Source: Sparassis latifolia
Lineage: Eukaryota; Basidiomycota; Agaricomycetes; Polyporales; Sparassidaceae
Assembly: GCA_018466975.1 (NCBI GenBank)
Contig: CM031555.1
Span: 1,798,001 to 1,862,000 of the forward strand
DNA length: 64,000 nucleotides
Direction: 5' to 3'
The notes beneath the pieces are model-generated. The model did not search any database and was not told the origin of the DNA. It was given only the letters and a program-made list of their open reading frames with translations. A program made the translations under genes and the position numbers. Position 1 is the stretch's first letter, and each line of letters starts with the position of its first letter. Below are positions 1 through 10,429 of the stretch, piece by piece.

Positions 1-561
1 ACATGACATTGCATAGTCCATGGACTGCATCATGCAGTGCATTAACCTGAAGGCACAACATTTCTGAGGACAATAAAGATAAGGAATGTGACTCCAGGAA
101 AAAGGGATAGGACGACCACGCACCAATGTCAGAGAGACCATCTGGCGAGTGGCCCAAACCAAAGTCTTCACGAACAGCAGGGTCATCATATAGAATGCAG
201 ATGGTCAAACCATCCAGAATGACAGCTGGATGATGGTTAACAATCCAAGGAATCATCCTTCAACCACCTTCCATAGCTCAGACCATTGCAAGGTAAACTT
301 CCACTTGGGCCAGGACAGGGATATCACGTGGAAGGGGTAAGATGATCCCCACACTGGCCGCTTCAGACTGGGCTTGAACCATGAAGACCTGAGGGAAGTG
401 TGAGGATCAGACACTGAATGAAACAGTGATGTCAGTTATTAAAGATAATCTTTTCGACTAATAAGCAGTAATTTAGATAAAAATTGTGTCTAATAAGCAA
501 AGATCATCCTTCAGATCATCCTGAGATAATTTGAAGAATCATCTGAAAATTATCCGAAGAT
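1..561. other. No gene recognised; AT-rich repeat-island flank
   Basis: No reading frame of useful length and no protein family could be recognised. Around 440-560 there are repeated short words of the form GATNATC and two copies of CTAATAAGCA, which suggests an old repeat. CpG dinucleotides are rare here compared with the gene-rich part of the window. Confidence 0.5.
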
Positions 562-597
562 AAAATTATCTACAAAATACAACTGAGAAATTGCCAC

Positions 598-690
598 CAG
601 CCAGGATTGAACTCTCAACCTCATGGTAAATCACATAACATGTTTTCAACTCATACTTTAGACCACTAAACCATTGGGCCTTGCAAGTAG
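598..690 (-). repeat. tRNA-like (SINE-type) module, left arm
   Basis: This is the reverse-complement partner of the plus-strand module at 1252-1340 and shares its A-box and B-box-like words with one or two substitutions. Transcription from the two modules would run outward, away from the central loop. Confidence 0.5.
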
Positions 691-1251
691 TAAACCTTAT
701 ATATAATATGTAACCTTCTTTTTTGAAAGTAACTTAGTCAAATTCTGACTTTCAAAAGACAGTAAGTGGAAAACTCTAAAGTTGACTATAAACAAAGATG
801 GTTTTAAAGCTTGTAGCATTTATATAATGTCTTGTAATCTCAGATGAGATTACAATAGTCTATAACAAGATGTAAGTATTCTTGCTCTAGTAGGTATGTT
901 ATAAATTATAAACATTTACTATCTATCTGTCAATACTGATTCACCGTCTAATAGACTTATATGAGCTATTGTAATAAAGAATTAACAGCCAGCTTCTTAG
1001 AATTTTAGCCTCTATTCTTTAGTTATATGTTAACTTGTTTTGCTAAGAAACTAGAAACTTTTCAGCTAAACTGTATTAAGAGGATGCTGTAATGACTCTT
1101 TAAGTTATTACATGAATGCTACAAGTTTTAAAACCATCTTTGTTCATAGTCAACTTTAGAGTTTTCCACTTACTGTCTTTTGAAAGTCAGAATTTGACTA
1201 AGTTACTTTCAAAAAAGAAGGTTACATATTATATATAAGGTTTACTACTTG

Positions 1252-1340
1252 TAAGGCCCAATGGTCTAGTGGTCTAAAGCATGAGTTGAAAACATGTTAT
1301 GTGATTTACCATGAGGTTGAGAGTTCAATCCTGGCTGATG
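1252..1340 (+). repeat. tRNA-like (SINE-type) module, right arm
   Basis: The plus strand has an A-box match TGGTCTAGTGG at 1262-1272. About 50 bases downstream it has a B-box-like GAGTTCAATCC at 1321-1331, one base shorter than a normal T-arm. The stretch between contains TTGAAAACATG, which could be a former anticodon arm, and a long variable region. The ends do not form an acceptor stem, so this is not a functional tRNA. A tRNA-derived Pol III promoter of the SINE kind is the best reading. The matching copy lies on the minus strand at about 598-690. Confidence 0.55.
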
Positions 1341-1373
1341 GCAATTTTTCAGTTGTATTTTGTAGATGATTTT

Positions 1374-2750
1374 CAGCAGGTCCTTATTAGGTGCTCAGGT
1401 GAGCCCAGTGATGGATGACCCCTCAGATTGAGTAGGAGCATGAGGGACAGGATGGCAAGATATGATGTGATGGGCAATGATTCAGTGGAGCAATTGTTAA
1501 GCAGATGCAGGCAGTATCAAGAGGGCAGAAAAGGTCAGGACCAGTTAAGTATGATGGCAAGGGAGAAGGATGGGTAAAACTCACCATCACGGAAGGTACA
1601 CTAGTGAAAGCCAAATACACATCTCATCCCATCCAGTTTGTACATCTTTGGGCAGTCTTGCATTTTGTGCATTTATGGACAGTCTTGTCTTTCTATGTTT
1701 TAGCATTCTTCTGAAAGCAGTGTGATTTTACCTCTAACATGTTTCCAGCGATTATTGCGACTACAAAGATTTCCTAGCTATATTATCGGGCTACCCACCT
1801 CATACTTCTGGAATAGACTTTTCTCCTCCCCTGCACTTCAGACCCCACGCGGACTTAATTCCACTCGCACTCCACCTTTCTGACTTGCGATGGAACTAAA
1901 ATCGCATCAGCGGATGGTTAAAAAAGGTGTGACACACTGAGGCTGCAGCACCACAGGCACCAGAAAATAGGGCTGGCATGGCCAAGAAGGCTGTGACATC
2001 ACCACCATTAGGTGATGAAGGGCCTGGTGACAGTATGACATTGACCAAATTGCATCGTGGATGACAGGCATGTTACGTGTGACTGTTGGAGTGGTCGAAA
2101 TAGTACAATTGTAGGCCCTTTCTGTATCAGTCAGTAGTTTCAATTTTTTTTAAAATTTACGATAGTACAAGACGAGTAAAAGCGCAAAGAAAACAGAATG
2201 GAGTAGACAATTTTTCTCATGTTATAAGGGAAGAAAGAAATGAAAATGATTGGAAGGAATAAACATGAGGAAGCATGAGCCATTTGGCATTTATAATGAT
2301 GATGACATTGAAGTCAATATACTCAAACAATGAGTAACCAATCATTACTCTCAGAGGTAGGGGGGGTCTTGCATACTGCTGCGCAATTTTAGAGGTAAAG
2401 AAACCTCTCTGCACTCAATAGAGTGTACCGACGGTCCTTTTCACATCAACAGGAAAACTTTATCAATTTTTGTGCTACCACTTAGATAGTGTAGATGCAT
2501 GTTCTAATAGTATATATCCAAGCTCTCATCAACTTTTAGACAAAATGGACAAGCAATGCTGGCAGAGTGAGCATATATACATATAAAAAGCCCTCAATGA
2601 GTTGGTACAATTTACATCGGGCTCGCAAATTTTCCACGAGCCATATTTTGAGCCAGAGTTATGATAGTATTTAACTAACACTCAGTACAAACATTTCCTT
2701 ACCTTAGTTGGAGAAGATCAGATGAAAATTGAGCATGCTATTTGAGTAAA
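1374..2750. other. No gene recognised; decayed repeat sequence
   Basis: Only short frames are present (about 60-80 codons on either strand) and none resembles a known family. The sequence keeps the low-CpG character of the repeat island. The 5' end of the pogo-type transposon that follows may lie in this stretch, but its terminal repeat was not identified. Confidence 0.4.
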
Positions 2751-4260
2751 GATAAATGTTGCCGACAGAGCATCACAGTATGTCTGCACGACTAAAAGCA
2801 CCTGTCTCTCAACTTGTGGCCACATCTTCTCTTGCTCCTCATATCATTGTGCATGACCTTTGCTTTCATGGGACTTGTCATGACTTTTCGTGCCTTGTCA
2901 GACCACATCAAACAACAGAACAGCCACTGTGCCAACAATGCTCACCTCCAGAGGACAGCTGATGCCTACCAATTTGAACTGCAAAAGCCACAAAATCAAT
3001 GGAAGGGTGTTCATATAATTGCAAAGAAACATAACATACCTACACAGTACAAGCCCATTCTCAACCATGTCACAGAATGTCATGTACTGATGTCTGCATT
3101 CAACATGAAGAAACAGAAGATTTCACCTGCAGAGAAAGCGGTTATGGTCAGGTTTATCCTCGAGTCAGCCTCATGTGGGTTCCCTTTGAACCACCATTGA
3201 AGGCCATGCCAATGCTATCATTGAGCAGTGGATGGATGATAGCTTTAATCACAAGAAGGATGGTGTCGGTGAGGGGTGGATCAGTCAATTTTTAGATAGG
3301 CACCATGACATGTTACAGACACACTGGAGCAAGTCGCTCAATATCCAACATGCGTGAGCATTGAACCCTGATGCTGGCAAACACTGGTTTGATCTTATTG
3401 AGAAACAGATTGTGCAGAAGGGCATCCAACCTGAAGATAGTATGGATGAGAGTGGATTTCTGCCATCAAATCAAAATGTTCAATGAGTGGTAGGAGGGTG
3501 TGGGGTGACAATGCAGCACTCTACAGGTGGCACAAGTAGGGGAAATGTGACTGCACTTGTCACTGTTTGCACTGACAAAACTGCACTCAGCCTAGCAATC
3601 ATCTATAAAGGTCAACACTTCATGCAGAAGTGGTGCAATAATAATGTTGCAAATGCTTCATGAGTGATCCTAATATATAGTGTGTTAAATACTGACTCAC
3701 ATATTGTAGAATCTGCCATTCACTGAATGGCTGGACTGACAGTGAGCTTGCACTTGACTGGATGATCAACAACTTTGATTGGCAGATCAAGAAAAAAGCT
3801 GGTAGATGCACATGAGTCCTCCTGCTTAATGGTCACAGCTCCCACTACACAGTTGAACACCTCAAGTATGCCAAGGACAACAATATAAGATTCTTGGCTA
3901 TCCACCACATTGCACTCATATGCTGCAAGGTCTCGATGTTGTCTGCTTTGTGAAAATGAAGGAGATCTGGCACGAAGAGATCAGAGCATTCAAGACACAA
4001 CATAATGGCACAAGCATCTCGAAGGGCGACTTCACTGGTGTCTTCAGAAGGGCATTTCTCTGTGCATTCACCCCAGATACCAATCATGCAGCATTTCGTG
4101 CTACTGGAATTCATCCCTTCAATTGTGATATCATTTCTGCAGAGCAGATGAAGCCTAGTGAGCCTACATCCACTCAAGGCCAGTGCCCACTGCCATAGAC
4201 AAGCCCGACACATGCAATTATGATGGCTTTCATACCTACCAGCTGACATCATTAGAACAA
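2750..4260 (+). pseudogene. Pogo/Fot1-type DDE transposase, 5' part, decayed
   Basis: Conceptual translation in changing frames gives a psq/CENP-B-type helix-turn-helix N-terminus (about 2940-3300) followed by a DDE_1 endonuclease. Landmarks are MDESGF near 3447 (first acidic residue), LLLNGHSSHY near 3823 (normally D-G-H, here D to N) and LQGLDVVCF near 3923 (third acidic residue). In-frame TGA codons at 3355, 3484 and 3813 sit where an arginine (CGA) would be expected, and at least two frameshifts are needed. The C-terminal part lies at about 11236-12510, beyond a 7-kb insertion. The gene is clearly dead. The family call rests on the DDE landmarks and on the C-terminal domain order. Confidence 0.75.
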
Positions 4261-4283
4261 TCACCCAGAACTCACACACCTAT

Positions 4284-5010
4284 CAGCCAATATATACCTA
4301 AAAGTCCATATAACTGAGGTGGAATATTTTGTGTAAATTTTCATAAAACCGAGTGTTGGCCAAGAATATAATATAGGATGGAGATATAGGGTTGGCCAAG
4401 ATAAGTAGGCTATATAGGCTGAGTCGCATATTTGGGAGTTAGCCAAGGGAGGTGCAGTTTAAAGTCTATATAGGTTGTCGGGCATTTTGGGGTCAGCCGC
4501 CATTTTTCTATATAGATTGTAGCTGAAATAGTGCCATTGGCCAAGAGTCATAAAATTCCAATCCTATATAGAGTTTGCAGACAGTTGGGCTTGGCCAAGT
4601 GGACCTATATAGAATCTTTATGTAAATGTTCTACTCGGCCAAGGCACATGAAATTTTGATCCTATATAGCATTTTCTGAAATTTGGCTGCGGTCAAGGGC
4701 GCCCTATATAGATTTTTGTGAAAATAATGCCTGCAGCCAAGGGTCAAGAAATTGGAATCCTATATAGGATTGTCTGAAATTTGGTCGTGGCTGAAAATAT
4801 CCTATATAGTTTTTATGGAAATGGTGGTCTTGGCTGAGCGTTCTGAAATTTATATTCTATATAGGGTTTTCTGAACTTTGGCATTAGCCAAAAATGCCCT
4901 ATATAGTTTTTGTGAAAATGGCGGCCTTGGCCGAGGATCTAGAAATTTTCATTCTATAAAGAGTTTTCCACACTTTGGCCTTGACCGTATAGCTTTCTAC
5001 ACAAATGGGG
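4284..5010 (+). repeat. Left long terminal inverted repeat with CTATATAG subrepeats
   Basis: The arm has about a dozen CTATATAG words spaced roughly 40-60 bases apart (for example near 4412, 4467, 4511, 4563, 4609, 4661, 4703, 4760, 4801, 4857 and 4900). They alternate with TTGGCC/GGCCAAG words. CTATATAG is self-complementary. Such spaced subterminal words commonly serve as transposase-binding sites. Confidence 0.7.
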
Positions 5011-5051
5011 CTTCAGGCTAAGGCATCCAAACTTAATGGTCTTGCTGACAC

Positions 5052-5458
5052 TAGTGCAAAGCAGGGGTATACCTCTGGGAACTTTGAGCTGTACCCCTAC
5101 CCTTACCCTCCAAGGGTACATACCCTTCACCAGGGGTAAGAGTATGGGTAAGGGTACCAAACCCTGAGGGTATACCCCTCAATATCTGCCTTACTTGAGG
5201 AAATAACATCATAGACATTAAGTTTAAGGCTTGTAATATTCTTCTTTTCCCTTTAAAGCTTCTGTAAACATAGTTTAAGGCTGTATCTAGGCTGTACTTA
5301 GGCTTTAGTCACCATACAATTACTGCTTTCATTATATATACTATATGCAGTGATACCCTCCAGGGGTACAAGGGTCTGAAAGTTCATACCCCTACCCTTA
5401 CCCTCCAATACCCTTACCCCTTACCCTTGAGGGTTATGCATACCCCTGCTCTGCACTA
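5052..5458. mobile_element. hAT-like MITE rich in GGGTA words, complete copy
   Basis: The terminal inverted repeats read TAGTGCAAAGCAGGGGTAT at the left end and the reverse complement of TAGTGCAGAGCAGGGGTATGC at the right end. The body has clustered CCCTACCC/GGGTAAGGGTA words near both ends. Termini beginning TAGTG are typical of hAT elements. The flanking 8-mers do not match, so no target duplication can be claimed. The element has no coding capacity. A second, truncated copy starts at 5907. Confidence 0.65.
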
Positions 5459-5531
5459 GCCTAAGTGATGAAGGAGAGTGAGTGACTATCTGTTCATTCC
5501 TGGTCAAACTTATTCACAGATTGTAATTACC

Positions 5532-5805
5532 ATGTCAGTTAATCGAGTTAACTGGCTGAGAGCAAAGGCACAAGACACAAGATACAAGGAGGAGGTACCG
5601 AAGGTGTAATATGAGATGTTATGGACTGTCCTGTGCTTTGAACGCAAGCAGCATGAGTGGCAGACCAGGGAGATGGAGGCGGTGAGTGCAGGTCTATGTG
5701 ATCATGCATCCTATGCAGCAAAGCAAGGTGCAATGTGGAAGGACTTTGCACTTCAATCACAACAGGCATTCAATGGTCAAATGATTGTCAGATAGTCTGC
5801 GAGTT
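5532..5805 (+). pseudogene. KDZ-type transposase C-terminal remnant
   Basis: The frame starting at the ATG near 5533 contains NRVNWLRAKAQDTRYKEE, then YEMLWTVLCFERKQHEW after an in-frame TAA, then YAAKQGAMWKDFA. This resembles the conserved C-terminal segment of Kyakuja-Dileera-Zisupton transposases of Agaricomycetes (an alternating W-L-R-A-K-A ... E-M-x-W-T-V pattern). The TAA is explainable as CAA to TAA. The rest of the transposase is not recognisable nearby. The family call is from memory of the pattern and is moderate. Confidence 0.5.
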
Positions 5806-5906
5806 GCAAAGGTAGGTATGCAAAGTAGTTAATAAATGTGTGTAACTGGCTATTTAAATTTGAACGAGTGTATCCTCCAGGACCTTAAAGAAGCATGGTG
5901 TCAGGC

Positions 5907-6240
5907 TAGTGCAGAGCAGGGGTATACCCCTGGGTACTTTGAGCTGTACCTCTACTCTTACCCTCCAAGGGTACATACCCTTCACCAGGGGTAAGGGTAT
6001 GGGTAAGGGTACCAAACCCTGAGGGTATACCTCTCAATATCTGCCTTATTTGAGGGAATGACATTATACACATTACGTTTAAGGCTTGTAACAGTCTTCT
6101 TTTCCCTTTGGAGCTTCTGAATACATAGTTTAAGGCTGTATCTAGGCTGTACTTAGGCTTTATTCATCATACAGTTACTGCTTACATTATATATACTATA
6201 TGCAGTGATACCCTCCAGGGGTACAAGGGTCTGGAAGTTC
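5907..6240. mobile_element. hAT-like GGGTA MITE, 3'-truncated copy
   Basis: This is a direct repeat of the element at 5052. It starts TAGTGCAGAGCAGGGGTATACC, runs collinear with the first copy through the internal TATATACTATATGCAGTGA word, then diverges just after GGGTCTGGAAGTTCA. About 70 bases including the right terminal repeat are missing. The two copies flank the KDZ remnant. Confidence 0.65.
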
Positions 6241-7159
6241 AGAGCTATGGTTCAGTTTGCTCAATCAGATGAAATCTGGCTTGGAGAAAGCACATACTCT
6301 TGAGCTTTGCCAGCTATAGTTGATAGTAGGGCTTTAAAATGATGAAAGTACTGAGAATGCTGTTGTAGCAGATGGGCCAAGGGTTCAAAAAGTACACATG
6401 GTGGTGCGTGATGTGATCACGTGACTGAAGTGCCCGTGCATCGCCTGGCGTACCGGCATGGCTTCACCTTATTCATGCTTCATTGTTACAAACTCAAGTG
6501 TTACAAATTTTTCTAACTACAAAAATTGAAAACACAAAAGGTGACTTGTGATGACTGAGGGCGGGCCCTCCCTCATTCGCCACAAGCACCAGAAAGAAGG
6601 GAAAAGAAAAAAAAGATAGACTACAAGAAAAGTACAAATACAATCTGAAAAACACCAAAAGAAAGTCAGAAAACTGTCGCAAAATGTTAAAAAATGCTCA
6701 CCTTGTGTGCTGCATTGTTCACGCTGCAGTGACCATCATCAATTTTCAGTACATGTGTAAGAGGCTGTGGAAACATCAAAAGATCAGTATTTTTCAAAGT
6801 GTAAGGAAAAAAACTCACCGGTTCTTTCAATCCACTATAGGATTTGGCCTCATCTTCACCACTGCCATAAAACCCACTATATGCTGAAGAACAGTTGTCA
6901 GTATCAGTATGAAGTGTAGTGGAGTACTTACCACGTCGTCCTTACACTTCCTGTACTCCCACCATACCATGCAAAAAGAAACAAACAAGTAAAAAACACT
7001 GACCTTGTGGAGCAGGCCAATGGCAGCTCCACACACAACTCGCACAGCACAAGGCTGATGGCCAGCAACAATGTAATGTGCAGAGCACATATGCGCCTGG
7101 ATACAGGCACGCCGAAGCGCATTGGCACCGAAGTGCAAAATCCCCCAATTCCCATATAC
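6241..7159. other. No gene recognised inside long-TIR element
   Basis: Only short, family-less frames occur. The long antisense frames between 6827 and 7500 arise from the GC-richer repeat that follows and show no domain. Confidence 0.4.
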
Positions 7160-7438
7160 CAGGTGAGAGACGCAAGTAGGTCGCTCCCACAATGCGGAGC
7201 CCTCTGCAGCTCATCGCTGCATGCCCAGTGTGATCCCCCAAAACACAAATACCAGGTAAGGGACATGAGTGGGTCGCCCCCAGAACATGGAGCCCTCTGC
7301 AGCTCATCACCACATGCCCAGTGTGATCCCCCAAAACTCAAATACCAGGTAAGGGACATGAGTGGGTCGCCCTCAGAATATGGAGTCCTCTGCAACTCAT
7401 CATTGCATGCCCAGTGTAATCCCCAAAACCCACATGTA
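7160..7438 (+). repeat. 93-bp tandem repeat, three copies
   Basis: Three consecutive units start at 7160, 7253 and 7346 with CAGGT(A/G)AG and end with a run of Cs then AAA(A)C.CAAATAC. The period is exactly 93 bases, so it preserves the reading frame. This explains the apparent 185-codon plus frame at 7007-7564 and the antisense frames. A non-coding minisatellite is more likely than a protein repeat. Confidence 0.75.
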
Positions 7439-7439
7439 C

Positions 7440-8131
7440 CCCATGACTGGCCAAAGACCAGCCATGGGATGAAGTCAGTAAAGTGCGCGCCAGCACACAT
7501 ATTACATAATACTGTCTACAGGAAAAGAAACACTTACTATACAAAGGCACTCACAAATAACTGAGCTTTGACACTGCATGCCCATGGCAACATGCAGCAA
7601 CAAAGCTCAGCCACTTGAGGCCGGCTTGCTAGAAGGGGATGGTGGTGGTAGAGAAGGAAGAGAGAGAGCAAGTTGCGCCAGCTCATAAAACCAACTATTT
7701 GGCCATATTTGTTTGGTCATGTGCCCCAGACACCAGATGCGTTAAGCACCTTCCATATGCAGAAGGTGCACACTGGTGGCTGAAATATTACTACATTTGG
7801 AAAATTTTCGGACTCAGATCGAATTTCAGCCACTGTCCACTAGATTTCAGAAAGTCCAGCCCTCCAAGCATATCATGTGATCTCAATGGGTTCGCGCGCA
7901 CAAGTCCTTTTGATTGCAATCACTGTAATCTGATCTATCCCTCTCTCTCTCTTGCTCTATCCTTGCTATCTCTGCTCTGCTATATTTCTGTTGCTGTGCC
8001 TCTGCTGCTTATTCTCACACATCTATTTGGCTACTTTTGTATATTCTACCATGCACAGCCAGTCTGAGAAGCACACACAGTCTGCTCAGCTAGCCAGTCA
8101 GACCTCTACCTCACTAGGCAGAGACATAGTA
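7440..8131. other. No gene recognised; pyrimidine-rich stretch
   Basis: No recognisable coding sequence. A CT-rich low-complexity run lies near 7935-7980. Confidence 0.4.
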
Positions 8132-8590
8132 GTGTAATAAACTATGCAAAGGTCCAAGTATAGTTATAGTAAATGTTATAGTCCAGGTATGAGTTTGTTG
8201 GACCTGTGAAACCTGTACACATAGTATAGGTGTATGAGGTCTGACTATATAAACCTGCGGAGTTTTTATAAATATATGAGTGAGACTCAAATTAAACTAA
8301 ATTAATTAAAGCACAAATGCTAACACATATATTCTGTAAGAGAGCTACTTAAACTTAAACTTTGCATGTTAAACTTTGCTCTTAAGTACTACTTTACTTG
8401 AAGACATGTCCAGGATGTGTAGTAAACTACACATAGGTACATACATAGTAATAGTACAGGTCATAGTACAGGTTTATCTTTTATAAACCTGTGACCCTCA
8501 TAGACCTGTACTATATGCAGGTCTATGTACCTGTATGTATAGTCAGGGTCAGGCCTTTGTACTATAAAGGTAGACCTGTGTCCCTGCCTA
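8132..8590. repeat. Repeat rich in ACCTGTAC/GTACAGGT inverted words
   Basis: The stretch starts with TAGTGTAATAAACTATG and contains many inverted copies of ACCTGTA / TACAGGT. One is a perfect hairpin near 8466-8490 (ACAGGTTTAT, 5-base loop, ATAAACCTGT). The organisation resembles the other TAGTG-type small elements in the island, but no matching right end was found. Confidence 0.4.
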
Positions 8591-9507
8591 TACCCCGCAG
8601 TCTGGTGTTAGGCAATCTACCTTCAATCTGCACTCAATCCCGGAGAATCCTGCATCTGTGGGTACAAGTCAGGACCAACATCAAGGTTTCAATCTCAATC
8701 AGGCTGATCAGCCAATTGGAGGAGGCATCTCGTACTGTAGATCTGTGCCACCAGCTTACTACCATGGCTGACCTTTGCAAAAGGACAAACCAGGTATGTT
8801 TTCATGTTTCTAATAGTGAATACGTTTGTCAAGTAAGCAACATTTCATTTGATATTGTGATGACAGACTCTACCCTGCATTCGCTGACACCTCACATGAC
8901 CCCCCAAGCAGATACTATGTCACAATTGACTCTGAGTGTAGATGAGATGAAGGATATGGATAATTAGAAGCAGTTCCAGTTGAGAGAAAGCAGAGATGAC
9001 AAGGGGAGCATTGTGTATAGAGGTTTGTATGAAGATGCCAATGAAGATGGTCAGTTGAAGGGGGAGTTTCTGGATGATGACTCGGACAGAGGTGAGACAT
9101 TTCTAGTAAATCACGATCACACCGGTAGCCTACCTCTGTCCAATGATGAATCAAAGGAGAGTGATAAATTGGACAATACCAAGGAGGAACATAAGGAAAC
9201 AATCCACCAGCCACTAAGCTATGCACCTGTGTCAAATGTCGAGAAGGATATCAAGGAGGATGTCGAGGAGGAGAGCAAGGCCGAGGCCAAGGATGAGGAT
9301 GAGAATGAGGCAAGTGTTCCTGCTCTGCCCTCACGTGTTTTCAGAGCCGCCCATTTGTCAAAGTCATATGCAGGCCGAAAGGATGTGCATCTGCTGCTAA
9401 AATGGATGTCCCTCGATGCCAAAGCAGTCAACTCATATGTGATCCTGCAGTGTCTATCACTGCTGCTGTTCATGAACATGAGAACAGCTTACTCACCTCC
9501 AATCTAA
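8591..9507 (+). pseudogene. Eroded frame rich in acidic residues, unknown
   Basis: Two adjoining plus frames (8491-8967 and 8980-9507) are separated by a single in-frame stop at 8965-8967. The second encodes a Glu/Asp/Lys-rich segment (about 9170-9310). No family was recognised. Its position inside the long-TIR element suggests a former element-encoded protein, but this is inference only. Confidence 0.3.
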
Positions 9508-9824
9508 CTATACCTCCTTCTGCTCACGCTCCTAAGCATCAACATCACAAGATCTTCCAGATGGCATAGAAGTCTGTGATATGATGTTGTTTCTCTCTTC
9601 AACATATGCATCTTGCTAACACCATGCACCTAGTATTGCTTTCTCTGGCAATAAGGCAGAAACTTGGTCGACTGTGACCGTCCAAACTGCAGCAGAGCTG
9701 TTTGCTTGCATTGCATTCCAGATCTCCGACAGTGGAATATGACTGAGCAGATGCAGTTTGAATGTCTGGCCTGCACCATAAAGCGTGACAGAGGTGCAAT
9801 GCAGGTATACCATGTAGGTTTAAT

Positions 9825-10424
9825 ATGAATTGTTTACTCGCACAAAAGCTGATATTTGAGGGATATCAGGGCCTGTATAGTGTCCCATCCACTGAAAAAT
9901 CTTGGGTACCATTGATGAAGGGTCTTTGGATTGTCGGCAAGCCTGAGATAGCACTGACCACAAGGTTGGATACCTCCTCTTTGGTTTTGGTTCATCTGCA
10001 CCTGCACTCGCTGCCTGTGCATGATACCATCACCAATCTTGTGAAGGAGTACCTTCAAGCCTATTACGTTGACCGCAGCGAGTTCCTAAATCGGCTGAAT
10101 GTTATCTTTGACTTGGAAGGTTCAGAGGCAACAGAAGGTCATTATCTTCATATGCTCAACATAGTGTCAAAAATTTGATCATATGTATTTAGATTAAATT
10201 CAGTGGCTCTGAATCATTTGATATGAAGGATATTGGTCTCAGAATGTAACAGCAAAGGACAGCCCAACTACTACTACACAAACCTTGAAGGTGGTCTGAC
10301 CTGGCTCATTATAGCTGATGGCATCACATGTGATGAAACCTGTATATATACACTTGGTGAAGGCCCCAGCTTTAAAACTCCTATGTGTGAAGAGAATTTT
10401 GCCCTTTCTGATCAAAACAAATAG
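9825..10424 (+). pseudogene. Eroded unknown frames inside long-TIR element
   Basis: Frames of 117 and 63 codons (9825-10178 and 10233-10424) follow each other with a frame change and stops between. The second has a GGLTWLIIADGITCDE segment. Neither matches a family known to me. They end just before the right inverted arm, where a terminal element gene could be expected. Confidence 0.25.
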
Positions 10425-10429
10425 AAGAT

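Larger units (their letters stand above)
562..1373. repeat. Large inverted repeat with tRNA-like arms
   Basis: The left arm (about 562-833) and the right arm (about 1103-1373) are near-perfect reverse complements, separated by a loop of about 270 bases. The loop contains a small perfect hairpin near 833-856 (TTGTAATCTC / GAGATTACAA). Each arm carries a tRNA-like module, so this looks like two SINE-like copies in head-to-head inverted arrangement, or one palindromic non-autonomous element. Mismatches between the arms are few and mostly transitions. No target-site duplication was identified. It is not coding. Confidence 0.75.

Noticed and set aside
1252..1340. Functional tRNA gene
   Set aside because: The A-box is good, but the B-box is one base short, no acceptor stem forms, and the sequence is repeated inversely as part of a longer element.
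5341..6235. CRISPR-like array from repeated GGGTA/CCCTACCC words
   Set aside because: There are no uniform spacers or repeats. The words are subterminal repeats of two copies of a small TIR element in a eukaryotic genome.
6827..7564. Long frames on both strands (up to 190 codons)
   Set aside because: They are created by a 93-bp tandem repeat whose length is a multiple of three, and no domain is present.
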